A stretch of 5,955 bases of DNA from Opitutaceae bacterium. GTDB taxonomy: Bacteria; Verrucomicrobiota; Verrucomicrobiia; Opitutales; Opitutaceae. Location: NCBI GenBank assembly GCA_029979145.1, contig JAPOIC010000135.1:1-5955 (forward strand). Reading direction: 5' to 3'. Of this stretch, positions 4,913 through 5,955 are shown piece after piece (position 1 is the first letter of the stretch; each line of letters starts with the position of its first letter). Under the pieces are notes generated by a model. The model saw only the letters and a list, made by a program, of their open reading frames with translations, was not told where the DNA came from and did not search any database. The position numbers were made by a program, and so were the translations under genes.

Positions 4913-5812
4913 GTGAACCTCGACAACATCAAGCAGGCGCTCCTCGAATCCTACGAGCGCGACGGTGGCATCAACCACCTCGACGGGGTCAATCTGCCGA
5001 CGCAGGACTCCGTCCAGCAGCTCGCCTCGGATTACATGCACTTGATCTTCCCGGGGTTCTTCGAGGCCACCGGGTTGACCAAGCATGACGTGCCCAACCT
5101 CGTCGAGGACCTCCTTCGCCGCGTCGAGCTGCGGTTGAAAACCGACATTGAAAAAGGCCTGCGCTTCGCCCGCGACCCCGACCCGGCCAAGCGCGCCGCC
5201 GAGCTCACCATCGCCACGCTCGATCAGCTGCCGGCGTTGCGGAAAATCATCAAGACGGACGTCGACGCTGCCTTCGAGGGCGACCCCGCCGCGGGCAGCA
5301 TCGAGGAGATCATCCTCGCCTACCCCTGCGTCCTTTCCATTTCCCTCCAGCGTTTCGCGCACGTGCTCTACACCCTCGGCGTGCCGCTGCTGCCGCGCAT
5401 GTTGACCGAATACGGCCATGAGCGCACCGGGTCCGACCTGCACCCCGGCGCCAAGATCGGTTCGCACTTCTTCATCGACCACGGCACCGGCGTGGTGATC
5501 GGCGAGACGTCGGAGATCGGCTCCCACGTGAAACTCTACCAAGGCGTCGCGCTCATCGCGCGTTCCACCGCCGGCGGCCAAGCCCTCAAGGGCCAGAAGC
5601 GCCACCCCTCGATCGAGGACAAAGTCACCGTCTATGCCAGCACCACGATCATGGGCGGCGACACCGTCATCGGCGCGGGTTCGACCATCGGCGGCAACGT
5701 CTTCGTCACGCAGAGCGTGCCCAAGCGCTCACTCGTGCTCGTCGAGGCCCAAAACGTGAAGGTCCTCAGCAAGGACCAGCACGCGGTCGGCGCGCTGGAC
5801 TGGGTCATCTGA
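4913..5812 (+). CDS. cysE: Serine O-acetyltransferase (EpsC/CysE type, long N-terminal domain)
   Basis: This enzyme transfers acetyl from acetyl-CoA to L-serine, making O-acetylserine for CysK. GTG 4913 gives 299 residues beginning (M)NLDNIKQALLESYER; an in-frame ATG at 4646 lies inside cysK and would translate the terminator, so it is rejected. Residues 1-170 are the helical domain of long-type acetyltransferases. From about 173 comes the left-handed beta-helix of hexapeptide turns, with His177 in SDLHPGAKIG, His190 in FFIDHGTGVVIGE and His231 in KRHPSIEDKV; His177 matches the catalytic DIHP histidine of E. coli CysE. TIGGNVFVTQSVP (258-270) closes the helix. The tail ends GALDWVI; a terminal Ile is the CysK-docking signature of the cysteine synthase complex. 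The gene follows cysK by 197 bases but sits behind a strong terminator. The gene could equally be named epsC. Confidence in function is high. Confidence 0.94.
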   Translation: MNLDNIKQALLESYERDGGINHLDGVNLPTQDSVQQLASDYMHLIFPGFFEATGLTKHDVPNLVEDLLRRVELRLKTDIEKGLRFARDPDPAKRAAELTIATLDQLPALRKIIKTDVDAAFEGDPAAGSIEEIILAYPCVLSISLQRFAHVLYTLGVPLLPRMLTEYGHERTGSDLHPGAKIGSHFFIDHGTGVVIGETSEIGSHVKLYQGVALIARSTAGGQALKGQKRHPSIEDKVTVYASTTIMGGDTVIGAGSTIGGNVFVTQSVPKRSLVLVEAQNVKVLSKDQHAVGALDWVI

Positions 5813-5835
5813 ACCGCGTCAGCTGCGGTCTTTTT
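5813..5835 (+). terminator. Probable intrinsic terminator after cysE
   Basis: ACCGC (5813-5817) pairs with GCGGT (5825-5829), extendable by one G-T pair, and is followed by CTTTTT (5830-5835). It begins immediately after the cysE stop. The stem is short, so strength is uncertain. It overlaps the end of the convergent - strand frame (stop at 5819-5821), a common arrangement for compact convergent genes. Confidence 0.45.
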
Positions 5836-5950
5836 CCTTCTGGTATTCCTTGTGCCCCTCGCGCTGGATGCCGCGGAGGGCGCGCACCATGTCCGCCGCA
5901 GCGGCATTGTCTCCCGCGGCCAAGGCGGAGTCGAGGTCGCGCAAGGACAT
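5819..5950 (-). CDS. Small charged hypothetical protein or C-terminus of a larger one
   Basis: Reading the - strand from ATG 5950 to TGA at 5821-5819 gives 43 residues, starting MSLRDLDSALAAGDNAAAAD and ending in a strongly charged tail (EGHKEYQKEKDRS). The frame stays open through the right edge, so this may be the C-terminus of a longer gene; the start cannot be decided. The pattern looks like two amphipathic helices with alternating acidic and Ala/Leu residues followed by a Lys/Glu-rich helix. I recognise no family. It is convergent with cysE and only 6 bases from its stop. The tight fit against cysE and the soluble, protein-like composition argue for a real gene, but the evidence is thin. 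Confidence 0.45.
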   Translation of the reverse strand: MSLRDLDSALAAGDNAAAADMVRALRGIQREGHKEYQKEKDRS

Positions 5951-5955
5951 GATCA

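Noticed and set aside
4721..5605. A 294-codon - strand frame opposite cysE
   Set aside because: It is the low-complexity complement of cysE and runs through the terminator and tandem hairpin.
1..5955. Mobile element, CRISPR array, tRNA or rRNA
   Set aside because: No spaced direct repeats, no transposase or integrase motifs, no cloverleaf and no rRNA-like stretch was seen on either strand.

Overview
The window is GC-rich chromosomal DNA with tightly packed genes and few recognisable Shine-Dalgarno sequences. The gene content is an EpsC-type serine acetyltransferase, an arabinose-isomerase-like protein beside a rhamnose mutarotase, an SGNH hydrolase with a GLHD block, and a secreted TolB-type propeller. 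Together these suggest a Verrucomicrobiota member, perhaps Opitutales. That placement is an inference from gene style, not from a marker gene. There is no sign of a mobile element, CRISPR array, tRNA or rRNA.

Region 1 (1-1315, + strand): the 3' part of an SGNH/GDSL-type hydrolase overlaps by 8 bases the GTG start of a secreted six-repeat PD40 (TolB-like) beta-propeller, so the two are probably co-translated.

Region 2 (1303-3160, - strand): an L-fucose/L-arabinose isomerase-like sugar isomerase is followed by L-rhamnose mutarotase (rhaM). This looks like a deoxysugar catabolic pair: the mutarotase supplies the anomer and the isomerase makes the ketose. The rhaM 3' end overlaps the propeller 3' end by 13 bases. 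The SGNH hydrolase could be a polysaccharide acetylesterase feeding the same pathway, but this is conjecture.

Region 3 (3161-5812, + strand): a cysteine-biosynthesis module. It begins with an Rrf2-family regulator (no Fe-S cysteine cluster, 137 residues, CymR-like), then cysK (O-acetylserine sulfhydrylase) 63 bases downstream. A strong intrinsic terminator follows, then a hairpin-rich spacer, and cysE/epsC (serine O-acetyltransferase). CysE makes O-acetylserine and CysK converts it to cysteine with sulfide. Both the regulator (ending MYHI) and the acetyltransferase (ending DWVI) end in isoleucine, the signature of proteins that insert their C-terminus into the CysK active site. The neighbourhood may therefore encode a regulatory circuit in which CysK is shared between the enzyme complex and the repressor.

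Region 4 (5813-5955): a probable terminator, then the end (or all) of a small charged protein on the - strand, convergent with cysE. No gene-free stretch exceeds 300 bases; the longest is the 197-base cysK-cysE spacer, described below.
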